This document shows, one piece after another, positions 12,962 to 25,305 of a DNA stretch of 64,000 bases. Positions within the stretch are counted from its first letter, which is position 1; each line of letters starts with the position of its first letter. A model generated the notes under the pieces. It saw only the letters and a program-made list of their open reading frames with translations. It made no database searches and had not been told where the DNA came from. The DNA lies in NCBI GenBank assembly GCA_946699065.1, contig CAMPDV010000107.1, forward strand, positions 558,001-622,000. The letters run 5' to 3'. Source of the stretch: Loxodes magnus. Lineage: Eukaryota; Ciliophora; Karyorelictea; Loxodida; Loxodidae. A program made the translations under genes and the position numbers.

Positions 12962-13310
12962 AATAAGTGTGACTTAAATAGAATTTTAAGTAAATTAAAA
13001 TTAGTTTGACTGAAATAGATTTTCAAGTAAATTAAAATAAGTGTCACTGAAATAGAATTTTAAGTAAATTTAAAATCTGTTTGACTGAAATAGAATTTTA
13101 AGTAAATTAAAATAAGTGTGACTGAAATAGAATTTTAAGTAAATTAAAATTAGTTTGACTGAAATAGAATTTTAAGTAAATTAAAATAAGTTTGACTGAA
13201 ATAGAATTTTGAGTAAATTAAAATTAGTTTTACTGAAATAGAATTTCAAGTAAATTAAAATTAGTTTGACTGAAATAGAATTTTAAGTAAATTAAAATAA
13301 GTGCGACTGA
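12962..13310 (+). repeat. Partial fourth copy of the 3-kb HOR
   Basis: Starts with AAGTGTGACTTAAATAG after the GAATTTCCAG monomer and follows the same order as the unit start (TAGATTTTCAAG, GTGTCACT, AAAATCTGTT at 13,072, then AGTTTTACTG with TTTCAAG and GTGCGACT). It merges into the shuffled block that follows. Confidence 0.75.
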
Positions 13311-13769
13311 AATAGAATTTTGAGTAAATTAAAATTAGTTTGACTGAAATAGAATTTTAAGTAAATTAAAATAAGTGTCACTGAAATAGAATTTTAAGTA
13401 AATTAAAATAAGTTTGACTGAAATAGAATTTTAAGTAAATTAAAATCAGTATGACTGAAATAGAATTTTGAGTAAATTAAAATCAGTTTGACTGAAATAG
13501 AATGTTAAGTAAATTAAAATAAGTTCACTGAAATAGAATTTTGAGTAAATTAAAATTAGTTTGACTGAAATAGAATTTTAAGTAAATTAAAATAAGTGTC
13601 ACTGAAATAGAATTTCAAGTAAATTAAAATAAGTTTAACTGAAATAGAATTTTGAGTAAATTAAAATAAGTTTGACTGAAATAGAATTTTAAGTTAATTA
13701 ATATAAGTTTGACTGAAATCGAAATTTGAGTAAATTAAAATAAGTTTGACTGAAATAGAATTTTAAGTA

Positions 13770-13901
13770 AATTTAAAATAAGTATAATAGAAATAGAAAT
13801 TTAAGTAAATTAAAATAGGTGTGACTGAAAAAGTATTTTAATTAAATTAAACTAAATAAGACTGAAATAGAATTTTAAGTAAATTAATATAAGTTCACTG
13901 A
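13770..13901 (+). repeat. Composite cassette
   Basis: Full cassette with GTATTTTAAT at about 13,833, preceded by the AAATCGAAATTTGAG monomer, as in the 3-kb HOR copies. Confidence 0.8.
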
Positions 13902-16801
13902 AATAGAATTTTAAGTAAATTAAAATAAGTTTGACTGAAATAGAATTTTAAGTAAATTAAAATTAGTTTGACTGAAATAGAATTTTTAGTAAATTAAAAT
14001 AAGTGTGACTGAAAGAGAATTTTAAGTAAATTAAATAAGTTTGACTGAAATAGAATTTTAAGTAAATTAAAATAAGTGTGACTGAAAAAGAATTTTAAGT
14101 AAATTAAAATTAGTTTGACTGAAATAGAATTTTAAGTAAATTAAAATAAGTGTCACTGAAATAGAATTTCAAGTAAATTAAAATAAGTGTGACTTAAATA
14201 GAATTTTAAGTAAATTAAAATCAGTATGACTGAAATAGAATTTCAAGTAAATTAAAATAAGTTTGACTGAAATAGAATTTTAAGTAAATTAAAATAAGTG
14301 TGACTGAAATAGAATTTTGAGTAAATTAAAATAAGTTTGAGAGAAATAGAATTTTAAGTAAATTAAAATAAGTTTGACTGAAATAGAATTTTAAGTAAAT
14401 TAAAATCAGTTTGACTGAAATAGAATGTTAAGTAAATTAAAATAAGTGTGACTGAAATAGAATTTTGAGTAAATTAAAATTAGTTTGACTGAAATAGAAT
14501 TTTAAGTAAATTAAAATAAGTGTGACTGAAAAAGAATTTCAAGTAAATTAAAATAAGTTTGACTGAAATAGAATTTTAAGTAAATTAAAATCAGTTTGAG
14601 AGAAATAGAATTTCAAGTAAATTAAAATTAGTTTGACTGAAATAGAATTTTAAGTAAATTAAAATTAGTTTGACTGAAATAGAATTTTAAGTAAATTAAA
14701 ATAAGTTTGACTGAAATAGAATTTTAAGTAAATTAAAATAAGTGTGACTTAAATAGAATTTTAAGTAAATTAAAATAAGTGTGACTGAAATAGAATTTTA
14801 AGTAAATTAAAATCAGTTTGACTGAAATAGAATTTTAAGTAAATTAAAATAGGTGTGACTGAAATAGAATTTTGAGTAAATTAAAATCAGTTTGAGAGAA
14901 ATAGAATTTTAAGTAAATTAAAATCAGTTTGACTGAAATAGAATTTTACGTAAATTAAAATAAGTGTGACTGAAATAGAATTTTAAGTAAATTAAAATAA
15001 GTGTGACTGAAAAAGAATTTTAAGTAAATTTAAAATAAGTGTGACTGAAATAGAATTTTGAGTAAATTAAAATTAGTTTGACTGAAATAGAATTTTAAGT
15101 AAATTTATATAAGTTTGACTGAAATAGAATTTCAAGTAAATTAAAATAAGTTTGACTGAAATAGAATTTTAAGTAAATTAAAATAAGTTTGACTGAAATA
15201 GAATTTTAAGTAAATTAAAATAAGTGTCACTGAAATAGAATTTTAAGTAAATTAAAATAAGTGTGACTGAAATAGAATTTTAATTAAATTAAAATAAGTG
15301 TGACTTAAATAGAATTTTAAGTAAATTAAAATTAGTTTGACTGAAATAGAATTTCAAGTAAATTAAAATAAGTTTGACTGAAATAGAATTTTGAGTAAAT
15401 TAAAATTAGTTTGACTGAAATAGAATTTTGAGTAAATTAAAATAAGTGTGACTGAAAGAGAATTTTAAGTAAATTAAATAAGTTTTATAGAAATAGAATT
15501 TTAAGTAAATTAAAATAAGTGTGACTGAAATAGAATTTTAAGTAAATTAAAATAAGTTTGACTGAAATAGAATTTTAAGTAAATTAAAATCAGTTTGACT
15601 GAAATAGAATTTAAAGTAAATTAAAATAAGTGTGACTGAAATAGAATTTTGAGTAAATTAAAATTAGTTTGACTGAAATAGAATTTTAAGTAAATTAAAA
15701 TAAGTGTCACTGAAATAGAATTTCAAGTAAATTAAAATCAGTTTGACTGAAATAGAATTTCAAGTAAATTAAAATAAGTGTGACTTAAATAGAATTTTAA
15801 GTAAATTAAAATCAGTATGACTGAAATAGAATTTCAAGTAAATTAAAATAAGTTTGACTGAAATAGAATTTTAAGTAAATTAAAATAAGTTTGACTGAAA
15901 AAGTATTTAAATTAAATTAAAATCAGTTTGACTGAAATAGAATTTTAAGTAAATTAAAATTAGTTTGACTGAAATAGAATTTTAAGTAAATTAAAATAAG
16001 TGCGACTGAAATAGAATTTTAAGTAAATTAAAATTAGTTTGACTGAAATAGAATTTTGAGTAAATTAAAATAAGTGTCACTGAAATAGAATTTCAAGTAA
16101 ATTAAAATCAGTTTGACTGAAATAGAATTTTGAGTAAATTAAAATTAGTTTTACTGAAATAGAATTTCAAGTAAATTAAAATTAGTTTGACTGAAATAGA
16201 ATTTTAAGTAAATTAAAATAAGTGCGACTGAAATAGAATTTTGAGTAAATTAAAATTAGTTTGACTGAAATAGAATTTTAAGTAAATTAAAATTAGTTTG
16301 ACTGAAATAGAATTTTAAGTAAATTAAAATAAGTTTGACTGAAATAGAATTTTGAGTAAATTAAAATTAGTTTTACTGAAATAGAATTTCAAGTAAATTA
16401 AAATTAGTTTGACTGAAATAGAATTTTAATTAAATTAAAATAAGTGCGACTGAAATAGAATTTTAAGTAAATTAAAATTAGTTTGACTGAAATAGAATTT
16501 TAAGTAAATTAAAATAAGTGTCACTGAAATAGAATTTTAAGTAAATTAAAATCAGTATGACTGAAATAGAATTTTAAGTAAATTAAAATCAGTATGACTG
16601 AAATAGAATTTTAAGTAAATTAAAATAAGTGTCACTGAAATAGAATTTCAAGTAAATTAAAATAAGTTTAACTGAAATAGAATTTTGAGTAAATTAAAAT
16701 AAGTTTGACTGAAATAGAATTTTAAGTTAATTAATATAAGTTTGACTGAAATAGAATTTTGAGTAAATTAAAATAAGTTTGACTGAAATAGAATTTTAAG
16801 T

Positions 16802-16912
16802 AAATTTAAAATAAGTATAATAGAAATAGAAATTTAAGTAAATTAAAATAGGTGTGACTGAAAAAGTATTTTAATTAAATTAAACTAAATAAGACTGAAA
16901 TAGAATTTTAAG
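16802..16912 (+). repeat. Composite cassette, truncated
   Basis: Begins like the others (GTATTTTAAT at 16,866) but goes straight from AAGACTG into ordinary monomers. The AATATAAGTTCACTG end is missing. Confidence 0.75.
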
Positions 16913-17430
16913 TAAATTAAAATAAGTTTGACTGAATTAGAATTTTAAGTAAATTAAAATAAGTGTGACTGAAAAAGAATTTTAAGTAAATTAAAATAAG
17001 TTTAACTGAAATAGAATTTCAAGTAAATTAAAATCAGTTTGACTGAAATAGAATTTTAAGTAAATTAAAATAAGTGCGACTGAAATAGAATTTTAAGTAA
17101 ATTAAAATAAGTGTGACTGAAAAAGAATTTTAAGTAAATTAAAATAAGTTTAACTGAAATAGAATTTCAAGTAAATTAAAATCAGTTTGACTGAAATAGA
17201 ATTTTAAGTAAATTAAAATCAGTATGACTGAAATAGAATTTTGAGTAAATTAAAATCAGTTTGACTGAAATAGAATGTTAAGTAAATTAAAATAAGTTCA
17301 CTGAAATAGAATTTTGAGTAAATTAAAATTAGTTTGACTGAAATAGAATTTTAAGTAAATTAAAATAAGTGTCACTGAAATAGAATTTCAAGTAAATTAA
17401 AATAAGTTTGACTGAAATAGAATTTTAAGT

Positions 17431-17562
17431 AAATTTAAAATAAGTATAATAGAAATAGAAATTTAAGTAAATTAAAATAGGTGTGACTGAAAAAGTATTT
17501 TAATTAAATTAAACTAAATAAGACTGAAATAGAATTTTAAGTAAATTAATATAAGTTCACTG
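17431..17562 (+). repeat. Composite cassette
   Basis: Full cassette (GTATTTTAAT at 17,495). About 290 bases including this copy recur 1,070 bases later at 18,501. Confidence 0.8.
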
Positions 17563-18489
17563 AAATAGAATTTTAAGTAAATTAAAATAAGTTTGACTGA
17601 AATAGAATTTTAAGTAAATTAAAATTAGTTTGACTGAAATAGAATTTTGAGTAAATTAAAATAAGTGTGACTGAAAGAGAATTTTAAGTAAATTAAATAA
17701 GTTTTATAGAAATAGAATTTTAAGTAAATTAAAATAAGTGTGACTGAAATAGAATTTTAAGTAAATTAAAATCAGTTTGACTGAAATAGAATTTAAAGTA
17801 AATTAAAATAAGTGTGACTGAAATAGAATTTCAAGTAAATTAAAATCAGTTTGACTGAAATAGAATTTTAAGTAAATTAAAATAAGTTTGACTGAAATAG
17901 AATTTTAAGTTAATAAAAATCAGTTTAACTGAAATAGAATTTTAAGTAAATTAAAATCAGTTTGACTGAAATAGAATTTTAAGTAAATTAAAATAAGTGT
18001 CACTGAAATAGAATTTCAAGTAAATTAAAATCAGTTTGACTGAAATAGAATTTTAAGTAAATTAAAATAAGTTTGACTGAAATAGAATTTTAAGTAAATT
18101 AAAATCAGTTTGACTGAAATAGAATGTTAAGTAAATTAAAATAAGTGTGACTGAAATAGAATTTTGAGTAAATTAAAATTAGTTTGACTGAAATAGAATT
18201 TTAAGTAAATTAAAATAAGTGTGACTGAAAAAGAATTTCAAGTAAATTAAAATAAGTTTGACTGAAATAGAATTTTAAGTAAATTAAAATCAGTTTGAGA
18301 GAAATAGAATTTCAAGTAAATTAAAATTAGTTTGACTGAAATAGAATTTTAAGTAAATTAAAATTAGTTTGACTGAAATAGTTTTAAGTAAATTAAAATA
18401 AGTTTGACTGAAATAGAATTTTAAGTAAATTAAAATAAGTGTGACTTAAATAGAATTTTAAGTAAATTAAAATAAGTGTGACTGAAATA

Positions 18490-19450
18490 GAATTTTAAGT
18501 AAATTTAAAATAAGTATAATAGAAATAGAAATTTAAGTAAATTAAAATAGGTGTGACTGAAAAAGTATTTTAATTAAATTAAACTAAATAAGACTGAAAT
18601 AGAATTTTAAGTAAATTAATATAAGTTCACTGAAATAGAATTTTAAGTAAATTAAAATAAGTTTGACTGAAATAGAATTTTAAGTAAATTAAAATTAGTT
18701 TGACTGAAATAGAATTTTGAGTAAATTAAAATAAGTGTGACTGAAAGAGAATTTTAAGTAAATTAAATAAGTTTGATAGAAATAGATTTTCAAGTAAATT
18801 AAAATCAGTTTGACTGAAATAGAATTTTAAGTAAATTAAAGTTAGTTTGACTGAAATAGAATTTTAAGTAAATTAAAATAAGTGTGACTGAAATAGAATT
18901 TTGAGTAAATTAAATAAGTTTGAGAGAAATAGAATTTTAAGAAAATTAAAATAAGTTTGACTGAAATAGAATTTTAAGTAAATTAAAATCAGTTTGACTG
19001 AAATAGAATTTTAAGTAAATTAAAATAGGTGTGACTGAAATAGAATTTTGAGTAAATTAAAATCAGTTTGAGAGAAATAGAATTTTAAGTAAATTAAAAT
19101 CAGTTTGACTGAAATAGAATTTTACGTAAATTAAAATAAGTGTGACTGAAATAGAATTTTAAGTAAATTAAAATAAGTGTGACTGAAATAGAATTTTAAG
19201 TAAATTAAAATAAGTTTGAATGAAATAGAATTTTAAGTAAATTAAAATAAGTGTGACTGAAATGGAATTTTGAGTAAATTAAATAAGTTTGAGAGAAATA
19301 GAATTTTAAGAAAATTAAAATAAGTTTGACTGAAATAGAATTTTAAGTAAATTAAAATCAGTTTGACTGAAATAGAATTTTAAGTAAATTAAAATCAGCT
19401 TGACTGAAATTGAATTTTAAGTAAATAAAAATAAGTTTAACTGAAATAGA
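18490..19450 (+). repeat. Segment duplicated at 27.1-28.1 kb (left copy)
   Basis: The same monomer order recurs at an offset of 8,636 or 8,637: the AAATTTAAAATAAGTATAAT marker (18,501/27,137), then GATAGAAATAGATTTTCAAG, TTAAAGTTAG, AATGGAATTTTGAG (19,261/27,898) and CAGCTTGACTGAAATTG. Just upstream the offset is 8,930 (GAATGTTAAG near 18,121 and 27,051), so roughly 8 monomers are present on one side and not the other. Confidence 0.85.
18501..18632 (+). repeat. Composite cassette
   Basis: Full cassette (GTATTTTAAT at 18,565). It lies at the left edge of the segment duplicated again at about 27,130. Confidence 0.8.
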
Positions 19451-19979
19451 ATTTTACGTAAATTAAAATTAGTTTGACTGAAATAGATTTTCAAGTAAAT
19501 TAAAATCAGTTTGACTGAAATAGAATTTTAAGTAAATAAAAATCAGTTTGACTGAAATAGAATTTTAAGTAAATTAAAATAAGTGTGACTGAAAAAGAAT
19601 TTTAAGTAAATTAAAATAAGTTTAACTGAAATAGAATTTTAAGTAAATTAAAATAAGTTTGACTGAAATAGAATTTTAAGTAAATTAAAATAAGTGTGAC
19701 TGAAATAGAATTTTAAGTAAATTAAAATAAGTGTGACTGAAATAGAATTTTGAGTAAATTAAATAAGTTTGAGAGAAATAGAATTTTAATTAAATTAAAC
19801 TAAATAAGACTGAAATAGAATGTTAAGTAAATTAAAATAAGTTCACTGAAATAGAATTTTGAGTAAATTAAAATTAGTTTGACTGAAATAGAATTTTGAG
19901 TAAATTAAAATTAGTTTGACTGAAATGGAATTTTAAGTAAATTAAAATAAGTGTGACTGAAATAGAATTTTAAGTAAAT

Positions 19980-21070
19980 TAAAATAGTGTGACTGAAATT
20001 GAATTTTAAGTAAATTAAAATCAGTTTGACTGAAATTGAATTTTAAGTAAATTAAAATTAGTTTGACTGAAATAGAATTTTGAGTAAATTAAAATAAGTG
20101 TGACTGAAAGAGAATTTTAAGTAAATTAAATAAGTTTGACTGAAAAAGTATTTAAATTAAATTAAAATCAGTTTGACTGAAATAGAATTTTAAGTAAATT
20201 AAAATAAGTGTCACTGAAAAAGAATTTTACGTAAATTAAAATCAGTTTGACTGAAATAGAATTTTAAGTAAATAAAAATCAGTTTGACTGAAATAGAATT
20301 TTAAGTAAATTAAAATCAGTTTGACTGAAATATAATTTTAATTAAATTAAACTAAATAAGACTGAAATAGAATTTTAAGTTAATAAAAATCAGTTTAACT
20401 GAAATAGAATTTTAAGTAAATTAAAATAAGTTTGACTGAAATAGAATTTTAAGTAAATTAAAATAAGTGTGACTGAAAAAGAATTTTACGTAAATTAAAA
20501 TCAGTTTGACTGAAAAAGTATTTAAATTAAATTAAAATCAGTTTGACTGAAATAGAATTTTAAGTAAATTAAAATAAGTGTGACTGAAAAAGAATTTTAC
20601 GTAAATTAAAATCAGTTTGACTGAAAAAGTATTTAAATTAAATTAAAATCAGTTTGACTGAAATAGAATTTTAAGTAAATTAAAATCAGTTTGACTGAAA
20701 TATAATTTTAATTAAATTAAACTAAATAAGACTGAAATAGAATTTTAAGTTAATAAAAATCAGTTTAACTGAAATAGAATTTTAAGTAAATTAAAATAAG
20801 TTTGACTGAAATAGAATTTTAAGTAAATTAAAATAAGTGTGACTGAAATAGAATTTTAAGTAAATTAATATAAGTGTGACTGAAATAGAATTTTAAGTAA
20901 ATTAAAATAAGTGTGACTGAAATTGAATTTTAATTAAATTAAACTAAATAAGACTGAAATAGAATTTTAAGTAAATAAAAATCAGTTTGACTGAAATAGA
21001 ATTTTAAGTAAATTAAAATCAGTTTGACTGAAATAGAATTTCAAGTAAATTAAAATAAGTGTGACTGAAA
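19980..21070 (+). repeat. Segment duplicated at 29.7-30.8 kb (left copy), with 370-bp units
   Basis: Markers recur at an offset of 9,745 or 9,746: AAAATAGTGTGACTGAAATT (19,981/29,726), TATAATTTTAATTAAATT (20,331/30,077 and 20,701/30,447) and AATTTCAAGT (21,037/30,783). Inside, the TATAATTTT monomer repeats at exactly 370 bases (20,331 and 20,701), a 10-monomer HOR. Another 370-base pair, AATTGAATTT at 20,921 and 21,291, exists only in this copy. A three-monomer run with GTATTTAAATTAAATT and TTTACG alternates at about 20,519 and 20,628. Confidence 0.85.
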
Positions 21071-23790
21071 TAGAATTTTACGTAAATTAAAATAAGTGTG
21101 ACTGAAATAGAATTTTAAGTAAATTAAAATAAGTGTGACTGAAATAGAATTTTAAGTAAATTAAAATCAGTTTGACTGAAATAGAATTTTAAGTAAATTA
21201 AAATAAGTTTGACTGAAATAGAATTTTGAGTAAATTAAAATAAGTGTGACTGAAATAGAATTTTAAGTAAATTAAAATAAGTGTGACTGAAATTGAATTT
21301 TAATTAAATTAAACTAAATAAGACTGAAATAGAATTTTAAGTAAATAAAAATCAGTTTGACTGAAATAGAATTTTAAGTAAATTAAAATCAGTTTGACTG
21401 AAATAGAATTTCAAGTAAATTAAAATAAGTGTGACTGAAATAGAGTTTTAAGTAAATTAATATAAGTTTGACTGAAATCGAATTTTAAGTAAATAAAAAT
21501 AAGTTTGATAGAAATAGAATTTTAAGTAAATTAAAATTAGTCTGACTGAAAAAGTATTTAAATTAAATTAAACTAAATAAGACTGAAATATAATTTTAAG
21601 TAAATTAAAATAAGTGTGACTGAAATAGAATTTTAAGTAAATTAAAATAAGTATGACTGAAAAAGAATTTTAAGTAAATTAAAATAAGTTTGACTGAAAA
21701 AGTATTTAAATTAAATTAAACTAAATAAGACTGAAATAGAATTTTAAGTAAATTAAAATAAGTGTGACTGAAATAGAATTTTAAGTAAATTAAAATCAGT
21801 TTGACTGAAAAAGTATTTAAATTAAATTAAACTAAATAAGACTGAAATAGAATTTTAAGTAAATTAAAATAAGTGTGACTGAAATAGAATTTTAAGTAAA
21901 TTAAAATAAGTGTGATTGAAATAGAATTTTAATTAAATTAAATAGGTGAGACTGAAATAGAATTTTAAGTAAATTAAAATTAGTTTGACTGAAATAGAAT
22001 TTTAAGTAAATTAAAATAAGTGTGACTGAAATAGAATTTTAAGTAAATTAAAATTAGTTTGACTGAAATAGAATTTTAAGTAAATTAAAATTAGTCTGAC
22101 TGAAATAGAATTTCAAGTAAATTAAAATTAGTTTGACTGAAATAGAATTTTAAGTAAATTAAAATTAGTTTGACTGAAATAGAATTTTAAATAAATTAAA
22201 ATCAGTTTGACTGAAATAGAATTTTTGTAAATTAAAATAAGTGTGACTGAAATAGAATTATAAGTAAATTTAAAATAAGTGTGACTGAAATAGAATTTTA
22301 AGTAAATTAATATAAGTTTGACTGAAATAGAATTTTAAGTAAATTTAAAATAAGTTTGACTGAAATAGAATTTTAAGTAAATTAAAATCAGTTTGACTGA
22401 AATAGAATTTTAAGTAAATAAAATAAGTGTGACTGAAATAGAATTTTAAGTAAATTAAAATAAGTGTGAATGAAATAGAATTTTAAGTAAATAAAAATAA
22501 GTTTGATAGAAATAGAATTTTAAGTAAATTAAAATAAGTTTGACTGAAAAAGTATTTAAATTAAATTAAACTAAATAAGACTGAAATATAATTTTAAGTA
22601 AATTAAAATTAGTTTGACTGAAATAGAATTTTAAATAAATTAAAATCAGTTTGACTGAAATAGAATTTTAAATAAATTAAAATCAGTTTGACTGAAATAG
22701 AATTTTTGTAAATTAAAATAAGTGTGACTGAAATAGAATTTTAAGTAAATTAAAGATAGTTTGACTGAAATAGAATTTTAAGTAAATTAAAATAAGTGTG
22801 ACTGAAAAAGAATTTTACGTAAATTAAAATCAGTTTGACTGAAATAGAATTTTAAATAAATTAAAATCAGTTTGACTGAAATAGAATTTTAAGTAAATTA
22901 AAATCAGTTTGACTGAAATAGAATTTTAAGTAAATTAAAATAAGTGTGACTGAATTAGAATTTTAAGTAAATTAAAATTAGTTTGACTGAAATAGAATTT
23001 TAATTAAATTAAACTAAATAAGACAGAAATAGAATTTTAAGTAAATTAAAATAAGTTTGACTGAAATTGAATTTTAAGTAAATTAAAATAAGTATGACTG
23101 AAATAGAATTTTAAGTAAATAAAAATAAGTTTGATAGAAATAGAATTTTAAGTAAATTAAAATAAGTGTGACTGAAATAGAATTTTGAGTAAATTAAAAT
23201 AAGTTTGACTGAAATAGAATTTTAAGTAAATTAAAATTAGTTTGACTGAAATAGAATTTTAAGTAAATTAAAATAAGTGTGACTGAAATAGAATTTTGAG
23301 TAAATTAAAATTAGTTTGACTGAAATAGAAATTTAAGTAAATTAAAATAAGTATGATAGAAATAGAATTTTAAGTAAATTAAATAAGTTTTACTGAAATA
23401 GAATTTTAAGTAAATTAAAATAAGTGTGAATGAAATAGAATTTTAAGTAAAAAAAAATAAGTTTGATAGAAATAGAATTTTAAGTAAATTAAAATAAGTA
23501 TAATAGAAATAGAAATTTAAGTAAATTAAAATAAGTGTGACTGAAATAGAATTTTAAGTAAATAAAATAAGTGTGACTGAAATTTAATTTTAAGTAAATT
23601 AAAATAAGTTTAACTGAAATAGAATTTTAAGTAAATTAAAATAAGTTTGACTGAAATAGAATTTTAAATAAATTAAAATCAGTGTGACTGAAATAGAATT
23701 TCAAGTAAATTTAAAATAAGTGTTATTGAAATAGAATTTTGAGTAAATTAAAATTAGTTTGACTGAAATAGAATTTTAAGTAAATTAAAA
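21071..23790 (+). repeat. Mixed satellite block; first AAGACAG variants
   Basis: No gene is present. Monomers with GTATTTAAATTAAATTAAAC become common (about 21,547, 21,704, 21,810, 22,551). The 36-bp TTTTTGTAAATT monomer appears near 22,221 and 22,701. The first AAATAAGACAG tail (instead of AAGACTG) that I can find is near 23,030, and from there on the form is frequent. The GTTATTGAAATAG monomer also first appears here (about 23,722). Confidence 0.8.
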
Positions 23791-25305
23791 TAAGTGTGAC
23801 TGAAATAGAATTTTAAGTAAATTAAAATAAGTATGACTGAAAAAGAATTTTAAGTAAATTAAAATAAGTTTGACTGAAAAAGTATTTAAATTAAATTAAA
23901 ATTAGTTTGACTGAAATAGAATTTTAAGCAAATTAAAATAAGTGTGACTGAAATAGAATTTTGAGTAAATTAAAATAAGTTTGACTGAAATAGAATTTCA
24001 AGTAAATTAAATAAGTTTTACTGAAATAGAATTTTAAGTAAATTAAAATAAGTGTGAATGAAATAGAATTTTAAGTAAATTAAAATAAGTTTGATAGAAA
24101 TAGAATTTTAAGTAAATTAAAATAAGTATAATAGAAAAAGAATTTTACGTAAATTAAAATAAGTGTGACTGAATTAGAATTTTGAGTAAATTAAAATTAG
24201 TTTGACTGAAATAGAATTTAAGTAAATTAAAATTAGTTTGACTGAAATAGAATTTTAAGTAAATTAAAATAAGTTTGACTGAAATAGAATTTTAAGTAAA
24301 TTAAAATAAGTTTGATAGAAATAGAATTTTAAGTAAATTAAAATAAGTGTGAATGAAATAGAATTTTAAGTAAATAAAAATAAGTTTGACTGAAATAGAA
24401 TTTTAAGTAAATTAAAATAAGTATGATAGAAATAGAATTTTAAGTAAATTAAAATTAGTCTGACTGAAATAGAATTTCAAGTAAATTAAAATTAGTTTGA
24501 CTGAAATAGAATTTTAAGTAAATTAAAATAAGTGTGACTGAAATAGAATTTTGAGTAAATTAAATAAGTTTGAGAGAAATAGAATTTTAAGAAAATTAAA
24601 ATAAGTGTGACTTAAATAGAATTTTACGTAAATTAAAATAAGTTTGACTGAAATTGAATTTTAAGTAAATTAAAATAAGTATGACTGAAATAGAATTTTA
24701 AGTAAATAAAAATAAGTTTGATAGAAATAGAATTTTAAGTAAATTAAAATAAGTGTGACTGAAATAGAATTTTGAGTAAATTAAAATAAGTTTGACTGAA
24801 ATAGAATTTTAAGTAAATTAAAATAAGTGTGACTGAAATAGAATTTTGAGTAAATTAAATAAGTTTGAGAGAAATAGAATTTTAATTAAATTAAACTAAA
24901 TAAGACTGAAATAGAATTTTAAGTAAATTAAAATAAGTATGATAGAAATAGAATTTTAAGTAAATTAAAATTAGTCTGACTGAAATAGAATTTCAAGTAA
25001 ATTAAAATTAGTTTGACTGAAAAAGAATTTTAAGTAAATTAAAATAAGTGTGACTGAAATAGAATTTTAATTAAATTAAAATAAGTTTGATAGAAATAGA
25101 ATTTTAAGTAAATTAAAATAAGTGTGACTGAAATAGAATTTTGAGTAAATTAAATAAGTTTGAGAGAAATAGAATTTTAAGAAAATTAAAATAAGTTTGA
25201 CTGAAATAGAATTTTACGTAAATTAAAATAAGTTAAACTGAAATAGAATTTTAATTAATTTAAATATGTGTGACTGAAATAGAATTTTAAGTAAATTAAA
25301 ATAAG
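23790..25305 (+). repeat. 1,512-bp duplication, left copy
   Basis: Markers recur 1,511-1,513 bases later: GTATTTAAATTAAATT (23,882/25,393), GAATTAGAATTTTGAG (24,171/25,683), TAGTCTGACTG (GTCTG at 24,458/25,971) and ATTTTAATTAATTTAAATAT (25,248/26,760). This is about 41 monomers. The match is interrupted between about 24,640 and 25,020, where the two copies carry different monomers while staying in register. Confidence 0.8.

Larger units (their letters stand above)
13311..18490 (+). repeat. Shuffled left-type satellite block
   Basis: No gene is present. The segment mixes the same variants as the left segment with no dominant long HOR. GAATGTTAAG followed by AAGTTCACTG at about 13,504 recurs at about 17,278. 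Cassette copies lie at about 13,770, 16,802 and 17,431. A GAAAGAGAATTTT monomer (about 14,003, 15,446, 17,670 and 18,744) is nearly always followed by the 36-bp AAATTAAATAAG form. At about 18,379 a GAAATAGTTTTAAG monomer has lost two bases. Confidence 0.75.

Noticed and set aside
20331..20870. Terminator-like hairpins from the ATTTTAA/TTAAAAT dyad
   Set aside because: The arms are AT only and no transcription unit is present. The dyad occurs about once per monomer across the array.
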